Assembly (NCBI GenBank): GCA_036784855.1
Contig: JAZDSV010000062.1
Span: 1 to 64,000 of the forward strand
DNA from: Aphelidium insulamus
Lineage: Eukaryota > Aphelidiomycota > Aphelidea > Aphelidiaceae
DNA length: 64,000 bases
Direction of reading: 5' to 3'
Positions 22,000-34,433 of this stretch are shown one piece after another. The position numbers were made by a program, and so were the translations under genes. The stretch's first letter is position 1. Every line of letters starts with the position of its first letter. Under the pieces are notes generated by a model that searched no databases, had not been told where the DNA came from, and was given only the letters and a program-made list of their open reading frames with translations.

Positions 22000-23038
22000 T
22001 CGTTGACCGTGCTGGCTTAGTCGTCTAAGGGCACCCACACCGCTTTATATAAATTTGACTTCACGCATAGGCGTGAGCCGGTCGAGGTCGAGTCGTTGAG
22101 GTCGCACCCAGTAAGCCGCTGCCTTTTTGCATGCCGACTACATGTTACATATATGGTGGATGATTTAGGTGTACAATATCCCTGTGTGGGTTTGTGTATA
22201 CATACGTATGCGTATGCAGCCTGTGTATATCGGTCTGTATTTTCCTATACTTAATGATGTATATGTGCTATGCATGTATATAATGTGCGCGTCTTTGTAT
22301 GTGCATGCTTCAGTGTATTTGGATGAATTTTATGTTTGTGTAAATGTACATTAGTTTATGTATGTCCGCGTGTATATTTGTGTGGGTTGGAGAATACAAC
22401 TGTATGTAATGTGTGTAATCTATGTATGCAACGGGTATAATGAACCCATTGGATTATGTTTGAACCCTCTGTTGGTTTCGTGATGTCAACCTATGTAGTC
22501 GGATGTTTGTACTTATCTGTACTGTCCTATATTTGCATGCATGTAGTTATACACCTTGCATGTGCAGTCAGTCTACCGCTGGAAGGGTAAATACGTTCTC
22601 CAGTCTGCTCATGGACGTGGTAAATTACTGCCACTCCCGCCAGCGCCGTAGCCAACTCGTGTCTGTGGCGATATGAGATCGGTTCTAGATGGATAAGAAT
22701 AAACCAATGGCGTCTGCATGTTGTTTGGTGAGCACCAAAACAGATATAAAACATATATGGCCAACGTGTACATGCATCGTGTCTCCTCCATCTGTTCCTT
22801 ATATTTGCCACCATGCGCACCCTTGTGATTTCTCCTTTCATGTGGCCCATATGTATGTGTGAAAAGATGTAGCAGCAGTAGACATGCCCGAGTTGGAGTG
22901 AGTACCGTTGATGCGCCAATGACTAGGGCGTAATGCTACACCCCTGCTCCGGTCATCCATCAGCCCATGATTGAGGCATTAGGGCATTTACGCGTCTGCC
23001 TTCTCCACCCGTCTGCATATCACGTACACGTCGCCAGC
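22000..23038. other. intergenic, no gene supported
   Basis: This is GT- and TA-rich sequence (22140-22560) with many short TGTGTAT words, then mixed sequence up to the next gene. ORFs on both strands are short and unconvincing. An in-frame ATG at 22967 could extend the next gene by 24 residues, but 23039 gives a cleaner N terminus. Confidence 0.4.
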
Positions 23039-24281
23039 ATGTCCGACGCTCCAAGACCGACTGCGCGTTTCCCCTTCGTCCCCGGCGAGCAGACGCACCT
23101 GTACGACCCGCCGCCAGGTATGTTGCGTGTGTGTCACATGCCGCGTGTCACATAGACTGATGCGGACGCAGGCCGTCTGACGGACGCCGAGTTAACCGAC
23201 TACATACTGGACCTCGGCCACCGCATGCCGTGGCCGCGCCGCTCAGAGCTTGGCTGGCCGGGGCCGTTCGACTTCGAGCTCGACCACTCCGGCTTGCCGC
23301 GCCGACTGGTCGAATGGGCGCGTTATCTGCGCCTCGATCAGTCGGGGTTCGAGCTGTTCCAGCCGATGGAGGTAGACGTGCGCTGGACGGTAGTGCGCCG
23401 GCCCAGAGTTCCGTTCCCGCCGCGTGGGGTCTCTCCGCCGCCCCCATCGCCCCCATTGTCGCCGGCTGTTCCGCCGCGTGCAGAGTCGCTTGCCGTGACA
23501 GGTAGGAACAATCTTATCGTAACTTGCATGGCTACCGATTACCGCGGCCTCAGCAGCACCTCCGGCTGCGCCCTTGCAGCCAGAAGTTCTCGCGCTGATC
23601 CCGGCGGTAGTTTGGGCGGAGCCGGAAGTGTCAGCAGCAGTTGTGGTGGCCCCTGCGGAAGTTCTGGTGGCACCCGTGGAAGCTGTGCAAGGTGCGCCAC
23701 TATTTCGTGTATATTATATCAACTGATGGCATAGTACCTGTACCGGCCCCAGCGGCTATCGATGAAGCATCTGCAGCAATCCCGGCGGTTGATGCCACGG
23801 CTGTAGTACCGGCAGCCCCGGTCGAGGAAGCGCGTGGTATGTAATATATGGATGTATATATGTGTACATATGGCCTTTTATATAACAGTACCGTGCTTGG
23901 CAATTGTCGTGCTAACTGCCATTAGCAGTTGCGCCTCGGGCTGGCACGGCGCGTCGTCGCTGGGATGTTGGGCCACGCATGCCACCGCGGGGATCGCCGG
24001 ACTCGCGTAAGTGAAGCCTGTGTGTGTGTTTGCGTGTGTGTGCATGTGTGTATTGCTTGTACAGCGGAGTACTAATATTATTTCCGACTGTAGCGCTGCG
24101 CTCAGCTCCGCGTCCCAGTACGTTTACCTCAACTGCAGTAGCACAGATACTAACAGACTGTCTAGCCGTGCCCTTCAGGCAACCACGGCCGCGTCCTTCG
24201 AAACGCCGGCGCGCAGCTGCCAGACTGCGCCAGCAGAAGAGGGACGCCGAAGCTGCCGCCGGGTCCCAGACGCGCCCATAG
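23039..24281 (+). CDS. Pro/Ala-rich six-exon protein, unrecognised
   Basis: Exons with good GT-AG borders are 23039-23117, 23172 to about 23500, about 23570-23692, 23737 to about 23838, about 23927-24007 and about 24093-24281. The conserved-looking N-terminal part runs through FPFVPGEQTHLYDPPPG, LTDAELTDYILDLGHRMPWP and WARYLRLDQSGFELFQPMEV. After that comes a proline run, then Val/Ala/Pro repeats (VVPAAPVEEA), then a basic tail (RPRPSKRRRAAARLRQQKR) like a nuclear localisation signal. All six exons keep frame, which argues for a real gene. I do not recognise the N-terminal domain. It lies between the two copies of the repeated locus. Confidence 0.6.
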
Positions 24282-25220
24282 CACCGGGTTGGACGCAGCG
24301 GTATAACAATAGAATTACTCATCCGTAGACTTACATTGACATTTACATTGAACACCTGTTAAAACCTTTGATTATCTTTCTTCCATCCACGCGCTTAATC
24401 AGAGACTAGGTCTATCTTTCAGCAGCAAGCCGCTGTTCCAATTTTAGAATGCGACAGACAGTACAACAAGACATTAAATTTAATCATAAGTGATATTTTG
24501 TCTTGAATGCAGCATTGAGAAGGAAAGCCAGTATTCATTCAGATATATCCACGCGCTCGATTAAATTAATTAGAGATATGGTCCACTGTCAGCGTCGGCG
24601 CAATTGCTAGTCATCTACGAAGTCTTAAGGGCAGGTTGTTCTATACCAATATGTAGAGCGTCACCAAAGTACCGAAGTTCTGATGCGAGATAAGTATGGA
24701 TGCCTGCGCGTGTCAACCAGAGGCATATTCGATAAATTGTCTGTCAGTGATGTTAACCGATCATGCGGCCAGCCCGCCAATCGCACCGACCGCACCGTCG
24801 TCCCTCCTGCGGCATTGAAGATGATATCGCACTGTAACACTGTGTGCACAACGTACAGCCCAGTCACGATCCACGCCTGAAAAATGCCCTCGTGTTCGCG
24901 CCGAGTCGATCTGCCCTGCTGCGAAACTCATTATGGCCCCATTGTGAGAAGCATGTATGGTACATACCTATTCGTCGATTGTGCCTCGCCTCGAAACCGT
25001 CACCGCCGGCCTTGAGCTGTCGTCGATCTTCGGCACTTGCTGGCCAGGCCGACTCCCGTTTCCACCTGCCGGGACTGCCACGCGTCAGTGGGAATAAAAC
25101 AATGGGCACACGCAGCTCACCCATGTACTGTGGAACCGGCCGTATCTTGAGGCACTTGGACGCCGGGCGAAAAGACATACAAATGTGTTAGGATGCCTAT
25201 GGAAGCGATATTGTACGTAC

Positions 25221-25518
25221 AGCCAGTGATGAAATCCTGCAGTAGTTGCCTGCTTTACCCAACCCATCGCCACGTGTTGAGCACTGCGTCGTCGTTAGAA
25301 TGCAGTAATTGTCCAAAACTAAAGCCCAGCGCTGCCCACCCTGTCCGACGGTGGAAACCGCAGACCCACAGATTGCTGGTAGTTGCACCTGTGAATGGTC
25401 AGAAGCATTTAGTGCTGCACAAGCTTGCATACACAGAGCCACCCACCGAGTATTTCATGGCGATAGGCTCGTGTGTGTTTGTGCCAATGGGTGAAGATGT
25501 GCGCGCGCACATACTGTC
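25221..25518 (-). other. putative short exons of the repeated-locus gene, copy 2
   Basis: This corresponds to 18739-19036, with the same acceptors, donors and ATG. The plus-strand 120-codon ORF (25193-25555) is also unchanged. Identity between the copies cannot show selection because the duplication looks very recent. Confidence 0.35.
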
Positions 25519-25638
25519 CTGCGCAGTGTCAGTTGCTGTGTGGTTAGACGCGTAATAAAAGCGCACACAAGCACAGCCGTTCACAGGCACGAGCAGCAGT
25601 GCATGTAGGATACGCGTGTGGGTCTGCGCAGTGTCAGC

Positions 25639-25641
<3 letters not shown>

Positions 25642-25671
<30 letters not shown>

Positions 25672-26001
25672 TGTATGTATGTATGTATGTATGTATGTAT
25701 GTATGTATGTATGTATGTATGTATGTATGTATGTATGTATGTATGTATGTATGTATGTATGTATGTATGTATGTATGTATGTATGTATGTATGTATGTAT
25801 GTATGTATGTATGTATGTATGTATGTATGTATGTATGTATGTATGTATGTATGTATGTATGTATGTATGTGTGTATGTATGTATGTATGTGTAGATGTAT
25901 GTATGTATGTATGTATGTATGTATGTATGTATGTATGTATGTATGTATGTATGTATGTATGTATGTATGTATGTATGTATGTATGTGTATGTATGTATGT
26001 A

Positions 26002-26032
<31 letters not shown>

Positions 26033-26153
26033 ATGTATGTATGTATGTATGTATGTATGTGTGTATGTATGTATGTGTGTATGTGTGTATGTATGTGTGT
26101 ATGTGTGTATGTGCGTATGTGTGTATGTATGTGTAGATGTATGTATGTGTGTG
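25642..26153 (+). repeat. (ATGT)n microsatellite, copy 2
   Basis: About 510 bp of tandem ATGT. The pattern of interruptions differs from copy 1 over most of its length but is similar at the right end (GTGCGTATG, GTAGATG), so the tract has changed since duplication. Confidence 0.97.
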
Positions 26154-26198
26154 TAAACATATTGGCGCGCGAGTGAACGAATGATATGTGTGGTATGT

Positions 26199-26493
26199 GT
26201 GATCTTCCACCGGCTTCCACCGGCCCCTACAATAGAATAACAGTGAGTGGCTACCTGTGTGTGTCTGTGTCTGTGTATGTGCATGTGAATGTGTATATGT
26301 GCGTGCAGGTGCAAGGCGGTGGCCAGCAGGGCGGCGGGCGACGAGCGGGCGCGGAAAGCGCAGCGGATGAAAGGAAAACGAGGAAACAATGGGCGCCTTT
26401 TATACCCGTCGGCCCTTGTTTGTTCTGAGGCCTGACTCACAGCAGGTCAGATGACGTGGTTGTAGGGGCCGGTGGAAGCCGGTGGAAGATCAC
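26199..26493. repeat. 33-bp perfect inverted repeat flanking the copy 2 promoter
   Basis: The left arm 26199-26231 (starts GTGATCTTCCACCGGC) is the exact reverse complement of 26461-26493 (starts TGTAGGGGCCGGTGG). The 229-bp spacer holds the TATA module. Copy 1 has the right arm only (19973-20005), with unrelated sequence where the left arm would be. Confidence 0.9.
26290..26402 (-). promoter_or_regulatory. TATA-box promoter of repeated locus, copy 2
   Basis: The same TATAAAAGGCGCCCATTG reading on the minus strand, leader and donor as copy 1, but now inside an inverted repeat. Confidence 0.55.
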
Positions 26494-27835
26494 GAGAGAG
26501 CTAAGTGCAAATTGAGCGGAGAGTCCTCGATGTTGAGAAGTGAATAGAGAGCTTTGCGGCACTGTGACGCGCCCTGCACATCTCGCACCGCTCAGAGGGG
26601 CCAACATACCGTGTAAGAGACGGCACAGTCGTGACACCCGGGTTGTGCATCCATGTGGCTTGCGATGGGTATGAGTGACCGTCACGCCGCTATTGGCAAG
26701 CATCAGGCAGGTAGGCAGGCAGACGTGGCGCACGACACGGCCGGCCAGCTGCCCTGTGTTTCATGTACACAGTGTTTGGCGCAGCAGGACGTCGCGCGCA
26801 ACCAGGTTCCCTTGCCAAAAGTACGGTGCCGATACATGCCACTCTCTGTGCGCTGGACTTGCCTGCTATACATACATACATATATACATACATACATATA
26901 TACATATATATATGTATGTATAACACAGAGTCATCAGACTCTTGCCGCTGCTTTCGTGGCACGACAGATAATAGTCAGCAAAACATTATGCACAGAGCCA
27001 CGAACGACACTCCTACCCGCCTATGGCCATATATGAGTCAGTTGCATCGCAGGCCAGTGCGTCTAATGACACGAGAAGCCTGCACGTAGAGTTCATCCAA
27101 GACAAACCATCTGTATCAATAAATGTGCTACAGAGCATGTACAGAAAGCAACGCTTACCGTCACCGCACTACACCAGCAACACATCAAATCAAGAAATGC
27201 CAAGTTCGTTAGACTGAGGCAAGCGCACCTGGCCATCATCGGGGATGGAATATCGCAAACGCCCAATGCTGTGTCCACGTGCCAGCTAATGCTACACCGG
27301 TCCATGCTTGACGTATCAATATGTTCATTATGGCAATGGCATGGCAATGAACTCGGCGCAGTTATCACTCTGTGAGCGTGGGTGTGGGTGTATATACAAT
27401 GATCAAGGTGGGAACTGCAAAGTGTGTTTGACAGGTGTGTTTTTATTTAAGGAGTGGGCATGCGGGTCTTACTATATATAGGGATGGGTGGGCATGGCAT
27501 AGATTCACCCCGATCTGTGGTGCATGCGCGGTGTGGAGCATACGTGGTGGTCTATTTATGCTGTACAGTCATTGACACGCTGGGACAGCAGGATCCTGGA
27601 TAGGTATGCTGCCCTCCCGGTGCATTTATGCAGTGCATGATGCATAACGCGCCATTAGCCTCACCATGCATGCCACAGACGGTGAGATTCAGCATCAGGC
27701 AGCATAAGCCTCACACCAGGTTGGAAGTGCACGTGAAGGAGGGAGAAGTGGTCCATAATGTGCACCGCCAGAACTGAGGATACATGTGCAGCTTGGAGGC
27801 ATCAGGTGGGCTAGCTTGTGAGTAGAGTGGCAGAC

Positions 27836-28248
27836 ACGGCATGAAACCGGAGCATGCAGTGCAGGTGGATGCAATGATGTTTGACGCATTATCATAAAAA
27901 ATTATGCAGGTGAGGGTGCCGCTAATAGGTCGGGCCATATCGAACATTGTTGGTAGCATGCTGATAGCCTGAAAAATCAATGGGGACCGTCATGTTAGAC
28001 CACGTTCCAGGCCCCTCCTGCCTTTCAACAGAGCCGCTAGATTACACGTGCAAACCACGCAACACCTTCAGGGCACGTGACCCATTGCCGTGCCAAGACA
28101 TGTGTATCCGTGCCTCCTAGCTCCTTCTCTCATCGCAAAGAAATATACGGCATTTGTAGTTGCCACTTTTTCACCTTAAACTAATTTCCTGCATACAATA
28201 TTTACGCGCTTGAGCCACCAATCTATTTTCTTTAAAGAGCGCGCATAA
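27836..28248. other. intergenic, no gene supported
   Basis: This is unique sequence between the end of the duplication and the PQ-loop gene. No ORF or RNA gene is convincing. AAAGAGCGCGCATAA immediately precedes the PQ-loop ATG and is a partial match to the GAGCGC promoter word. Confidence 0.4.
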
Positions 28249-29757
<1,509 letters not shown>

Positions 29758-29880
29758 TGATGCCAATGCGCCTTAAAATAAAAAGATACAGCCAGTGGTG
29801 TGTTTGTGGCGTAATTGCACATGCAACACACTGCAAGTTACAAGGGGACGTGTGTATGTAGACTGTGCGTGTTAGTGGGG

Positions 29881-30357
29881 CTACGAAGTGGCGGTCACGG
29901 CGGTCGCATTTCCCACAACAGCAGCACCGCCCATGGCTTCGCGCCGCGTGGCATCCTGCAGTAGCTCTACATCGACATCTGCAGGCGCCAGATGCACGTA
30001 TCGCACCACGGACCCCCGCACAAAACAGTTTTGCACCGATATCTGCGGTGTGTGTGCGTCAGTTGTCAGATTAGCCTTCATACATGCATGCACACGCACA
30101 CACGAATTTATGCATCTGCGGCAGCACGTATATGCATACCATATGTGGATATTTGTCAGACTCGGCGACGCTAATGGCGTCCAGCTTCACATTGAGGAAC
30201 TGGTCGACGGACTTTAGCGTGCCAGTGATCTTGAGATCATTCTTCAGCTCCACCGTGACCGTCTTGCCAATGAGTGTCTTGAAGAAGGAGTAGAAGACCT
30301 GCGAGTGAACGTGCTGTGAGCAGCCAGGCGCGCCACGCTCTTAAGCATACGCACCAT
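29881..30357 (-). CDS. LSM2: LSm2, spliceosomal U6 snRNP / mRNA decay ring protein
   Basis: LSm2 is part of the LSm1-7 (decay) and LSm2-8 (U6 snRNP) rings. Exons (complement) are 30357-30355, 30298-30140 and 30042-29881. Exon 1 is only the ATG, followed by an intron starting GTGCGT. The Sm1 motif is VELKNDLKITGTLKSVDQFL with NVKLDAISV; the Sm2 motif is in NCFVRGSVVRYVHL. KYPHM joins ISVQNC cleanly across intron 2. Length is about 107 residues, slightly above the usual 95 because of a variable Ala/Thr tail. The gene converges on the PQ-loop gene. Confidence 0.95.
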
Positions 30358-30741
30358 TTTGTATTGTTGTGATATGAACAAATACCTCATATGCAACCCA
30401 ACCTAAATACATTTGTGAGGGCGAAAAATGATAATATTCTTCTTCGCCCGTCGCCGCGTCTCGTAAAACGCGCGGCAATCTGCGCACACCATCATATATA
30501 TACACTATATATATATATTATAAATGCAGTACACATGGTCACGGATGATGCTCATTGATTAGTCTTGAAGACGGCCGTGGCTTGCACGCCGCGGCAAGCA
30601 TGGTTTAAACTTGCGAACTCACTGACGTGACTCTTACTAGCATGAATATATGTATTTAAGTATACTTGATGCACATATGTAGCAATAAGTAGCACTATAA
30701 AAGCGTCTATAATGAGGCGGTAGGTAGAAGGGCCAAAGTTA

Positions 30742-31670
30742 CTACATGACCAGCCGGTAGGTCACGTAGCGACCGGCCGTCTCACTGGGCCTCAGAATCT
30801 TGACCACGTCACCGCGCTTCAGGCCAAAGTAGCGCGCAACTGGGTCTGATGCTTGTATGCGTGGCAATTGCGTCTCCTTCAGCCGACTTCACGGTGCAAT
30901 GGTGATTAGATCAGATAGTGCACTCAAAGCTACTTACTATCTCTTCAACAGCTCCTTTTTCTCGTCGGCACTGAGTAGCTCATGCTTCGGCACCAGTTGG
31001 TGTTCTGTTATATTCACCAGCATCTCGGCCTCGAGAAATGTCTCAAACTTTAGCTTCGGCAGCGATTGCATTACCTATCAATATAAGTGATGTAGTAATT
31101 TAGATGAAATATTGTTGTAAATATATATATATATATGTAAACTCACCTTGGATGCCGCTGGTGTGATGTGGTTGCGTATAATGACTATGGCGCGTCCAAT
31201 GCCCTTCTCCGACATTGTCTGGACGTATCTGTGCAGCGGCATTAGCATCCGCGTATCCGTGTCTCGCGGTACCGCGTCATGAACTCACTGCCGGATGGGC
31301 TTTACGCCGACGGACGCCTCTTCGGTGAAAAAGACGATAAGCTGATCGCTGCTATCGCCGGCCGGATCCTTCTCCTTCTGGAACATGAAGGCAAACGTAT
31401 CGCGGCTGCACGGGGTGCACACACGGTGAGCCACATGCAGCGCTACAATGCTGTGCACACACCCACACACCTGATGAATGTGCCGTAGCGGGCCGTGAAT
31501 GCATCCAGCGACATGGTGTACTCGCTCTCGGCCACGCTGTACCCGCGATCCTTGGCCATCTTGTGCACGGTGTTGTGCACCTTCCACAGACGGGCAAGAT
31601 CTCGCTGCCGCTCTGCCTCTGTCTGGTCCATCATGATGCCGTTCGTGTCCGTGTCCATGGCGGTGCTCAT
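30742..31670 (-). CDS. POLR2E: RPB5 (RPABC1), shared RNA polymerase I/II/III subunit
   Basis: Exons (complement) are 31670-31471, 31405-31289, 31228-31147, 31074-30938 and 30886-30742, with canonical borders and branch-like CTAAT sites. The N-terminal domain begins after a short acidic leader ([20 protein letters not shown]) and includes the [10 protein letters not shown] and [16 protein letters not shown] strands. The C-terminal assembly domain includes [40 protein letters not shown] and [15 protein letters not shown]. Length is about 225 residues, close to the usual 210-215. All motifs are intact. The plus-strand poly-T of a retroelement relic lies about 75 bp beyond its start codon. Confidence 0.95.
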
Positions 31671-31747
31671 TGTGGTATATTGCTAGTTGAATTCGTTGGT
31701 GGATTGGGAGCCAGCAGCTAATATGTATTTGCACAAAGAAAAAGAAA

Positions 31748-32116
31748 TATTTTTTTTTTGGGCGTAAAGTAATTTTATTTACAATTAAATTGGCAGACCA
31801 GAACGTCCCAGCTGGCGAGTTCGATCAACAATGGCCTGACCAATTTGCTGCATTGTGATGAATTGCAGCCTCTGATGTGCCCGGTGTATAGCAAGACATT
31901 CCTTCATGCCGTAGCGCTGTGCAATCCCCACAGCAATAGTTCGCACAATCTGTAGAGCCCGCCGACTGAAGATGCCAGTGTTGGTGACCACAAATGGTGA
32001 GAACAGGAGACCCTCGCGCCGGCAGTCTTGCAGATATTTCTGTGTTTTGGCAGCTTCCTTTTGCGCTATGATGTCGGGGTGGCTGAATGTGTTGGCAACA
32101 GTGATTTAAGAGATTT
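31748..32116 (-). mobile_element. 5'-truncated retroelement fragment with poly(A) tail
   Basis: Minus-strand sequence encodes about 105 residues, open from 32108 to a stop at 31785. It contains AQKEAAKTQKYLQDCRREGL, then LFSPFVVTNTGIFSRRAL. This recalls the C-terminal region that follows reverse transcriptase in some retroelements. After the stop there is AATAAA (TTTATT on plus, about 31773) and a run of about 11 A (T on plus, 31750-31760). The 9-bp word AAAAGAAAT flanks both ends (about 31740 and 32117), a candidate target-site duplication, though low in complexity. The frame meets a stop exactly at the upstream border. It is a dead, 5'-truncated copy. Confidence 0.6.
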
Positions 32117-32149
32117 AAAAGAAATTTAAGTATTTTACAGTATTCCTGC

Positions 32150-32590
32150 AAGCTTGCAGACATACAGTGTATTCAGTGATGTGTGTCTGCCAACGAAGAA
32201 GCGTTGAAATTTGGTTGTTTGCATATTAACAGGGCTATGAGCGGAATTGCTGATATATAGGCCCGCCTTGCACCCAATAATTATAAAAGTATCTACAAGA
32301 GTATTTAGGAGTAAATGTGCTTGTACCTTACATATTCACCATTTGGAAATGTGATGTACCTACTTGAGAGTAATGGATGCAGTACTTTGTATGAAGTGGC
32401 AAATGAGTTGCCATGAAATTCTATGCAGCATCAAGCTAGCCTGTAAAATATTTCAATGCGGCTCAACGCTGTCAGCGTTCCGTGACTGCCGAGACTGAGC
32501 CTTCAAATGCAAGGAAGTAAATAACAGTATTAAATATTAATGATATTATACATATTACAATACAATATTAACGATAATAATCAAACCACC
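32150..32590. other. AT-rich intergenic region
   Basis: AT-rich sequence between the retroelement relic and UCHL5. No ORF, RNA gene or repeat could be supported. Confidence 0.4.
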
Positions 32591-34020
32591 ATGTCGACCA
32601 CCGGATGGGGATTGATAGGTGCGTGATGGCACGCTCTCCAGCGGGCATTGAGCAGGCATTAAGCTGCTCCGTAATCACACTGACTGCTGCCGCCGTTCCA
32701 GAGTCTGATCCGGATGTATTCGATGCGTTGCTACGCGGCTTCGGAGTGCGCGGCGCGCAGGTTGACGAGAGTAAGCGAGGTCATATGTATACTTACTATA
32801 GTGTGTATGTGTGTGTGTGTGTGTGTATGTGTCTGCGTTGACCGTGCACCCGGCCAGTGTACAGCTTGGACCCCGAGTTCTTCAATGCGCTTGGGCAGAT
32901 ATACGGGCTCATCTTTCTATTCCGCTGGGACCAAGACATGGCTTCCGAGGATGATGAAAAATCCGCCTTTTCGTACCCGTACGTTATATATATATATATA
33001 TATATTATTGTGGCCAACTTTGCCCACTCAAATGCTTTGCAGAGACGGGCTATTCTTTGCAAACCAAGTTGTACAAAACTCTTGTGCTACCCAGGCAATT
33101 CTCAGCATTGTCATGAACATCCCAGCCGACACCGGAGTCACAGTGGGACCCGAACTGGCGCAATTCAAAGAGTTCACTCGCGACTTCACTCCGGCACACC
33201 GCGGTCTCACTATTACAAACAGCGAGGTGTTGCGCCGAGTGCATAACCGCTTCTCAAAGGGAGATGAAACGGTCGAGATAGACGAGCGCTTCAAGTACCG
33301 ACCGGCGACTGGCACGGATGGCAACGGGTCGCCTGGCCAATACGACGACCATAAAATCGGCAAGGCTTCCAGGAAGCGAGCGGCCGACTGCGATGAGACT
33401 GGGGGCGAGTTGGAAGAGGAGCCTCCGTACCACTTCATCAGCTACGTGCCGCTGGATGGAGTGGTGTACGAGCTGGACGGGCTTCGATTCGGTCCAGTGG
33501 CCGTTGGCAAATACACCACTGACGAGCCGTGGTGGCAGGCGGCCCTGCCGGCAATTCACGCTCGAATTGACAGGTACTCTTTCAATGTAATTTGCTAGCA
33601 TACATATTCATCTTTAACAACTAATCGATTCGCATATAATTCATACTTAATAATCACTCCCAGATATGCCGAGTCCGAGATCCATTTCAACCTTCAAGCA
33701 ATGGTGAGAGACAAGATTGTCGTGTGGACAGAAAAGATATCCCGGCTGAATAGCACCGCTGATGCGGAGGAGATACAGCGCATACAGAAACAGGTGAAAG
33801 AGGAACGGGAACGCCGAGCGGCAGCACAGGCAAGTGTGATAACTGCTCGCGCTTGCATTTCACATTTAATATCTACCGTCAGTATGAAATCGACTCCAAG
33901 TATCACGATTATGTGCCATTTATCCGAGAGTACCTGAGACTACTGAAGAGCAACGATACTCTGATCAAACTACTCGAAAAGCAGCCAGAAACGGAGAAAA
34001 GAAGGAACACTAAGCGTTAG
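32591..34020 (+). CDS. UCHL5: UCH37 (UCHL5) ubiquitin C-terminal hydrolase
   Basis: UCH37 is a cysteine deubiquitinase of the proteasome (via RPN13) and INO80 (via NFRKB). Exons are 32591-32618, 32701-32770, 32858-32978, 33053-33573, 33664-33829 and 33883-34020. The catalytic Cys is in QNSCATQAILSI, His in YHFISYVPLDG and Asp in YELDGLRFGP. IYGLIFLFRW and FFANQVVQNSCATQ are family hallmarks. Exons 5-6 encode the C-terminal coiled coil and the ULD-type tail (DYVPFIREYLRLL, ending KRRNTKR) that binds DEUBAD partners. An insertion of about 45 residues (Lys/Asp-rich) precedes the catalytic His, in the crossover-loop region. The last intron has a GC donor (CAG/GCAAGT). All catalytic residues are present. 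Confidence 0.95.
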
Positions 34021-34433
34021 CATTGCATACTTTATATATATTTAGTTGGATTTATTGCATGACATTAACCATGCCTTTAAGCCTTACCTACATAATACCT
34101 GTTGAATGTTGATACAACCCTGGATGTATGCTGATAAAACAAGCGTCTTACCCGCTGGCTAATACATATAAACAATTACATCACAACACTTTTACATAAT
34201 GCAGAATAAGCTGCAGAAGTCCTGGCTTGCAGTACGACAAATGTAGTTAAATAGTGCAATATGAAAAAGGACAGTTACTCAATGACATTATTAATTCTTA
34301 CATTAACTGTATGCTTAATAAGAACGCTATTAATAGCCTGCCTGACATACAAGCAAAGTCTTCATCGCCCACAGACAGACCGACAGAACGTCCACCTACA
34401 TAGGCCAGTGACAAGCGCCACCATTACATACGT

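Larger units (their letters stand above)
24488..27835 (-). repeat. repeated locus copy 2 (array reduced to one block)
   Basis: Three collinear parts match copy 1: 24488-24885 equals 11805-12203 (3' module), 24886-25190 equals the last array block at about 18400-18714 (it shares GTACTGTGGAACC where other blocks have GTACTTTGG), and 25191 to about 27760 equals 18715-21280. Identity is very high outside the microsatellite. The locus therefore exists here with a single block where copy 1 has over fifteen block equivalents. Small differences include a few deletions in the block and a 33-bp inverted insertion at 26199. Confidence 0.85.

Noticed and set aside
31279-31488. Plus-strand ORF over RPB5 exon 2
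   Set aside because: The minus strand encodes unmistakable RPB5 at the same place.
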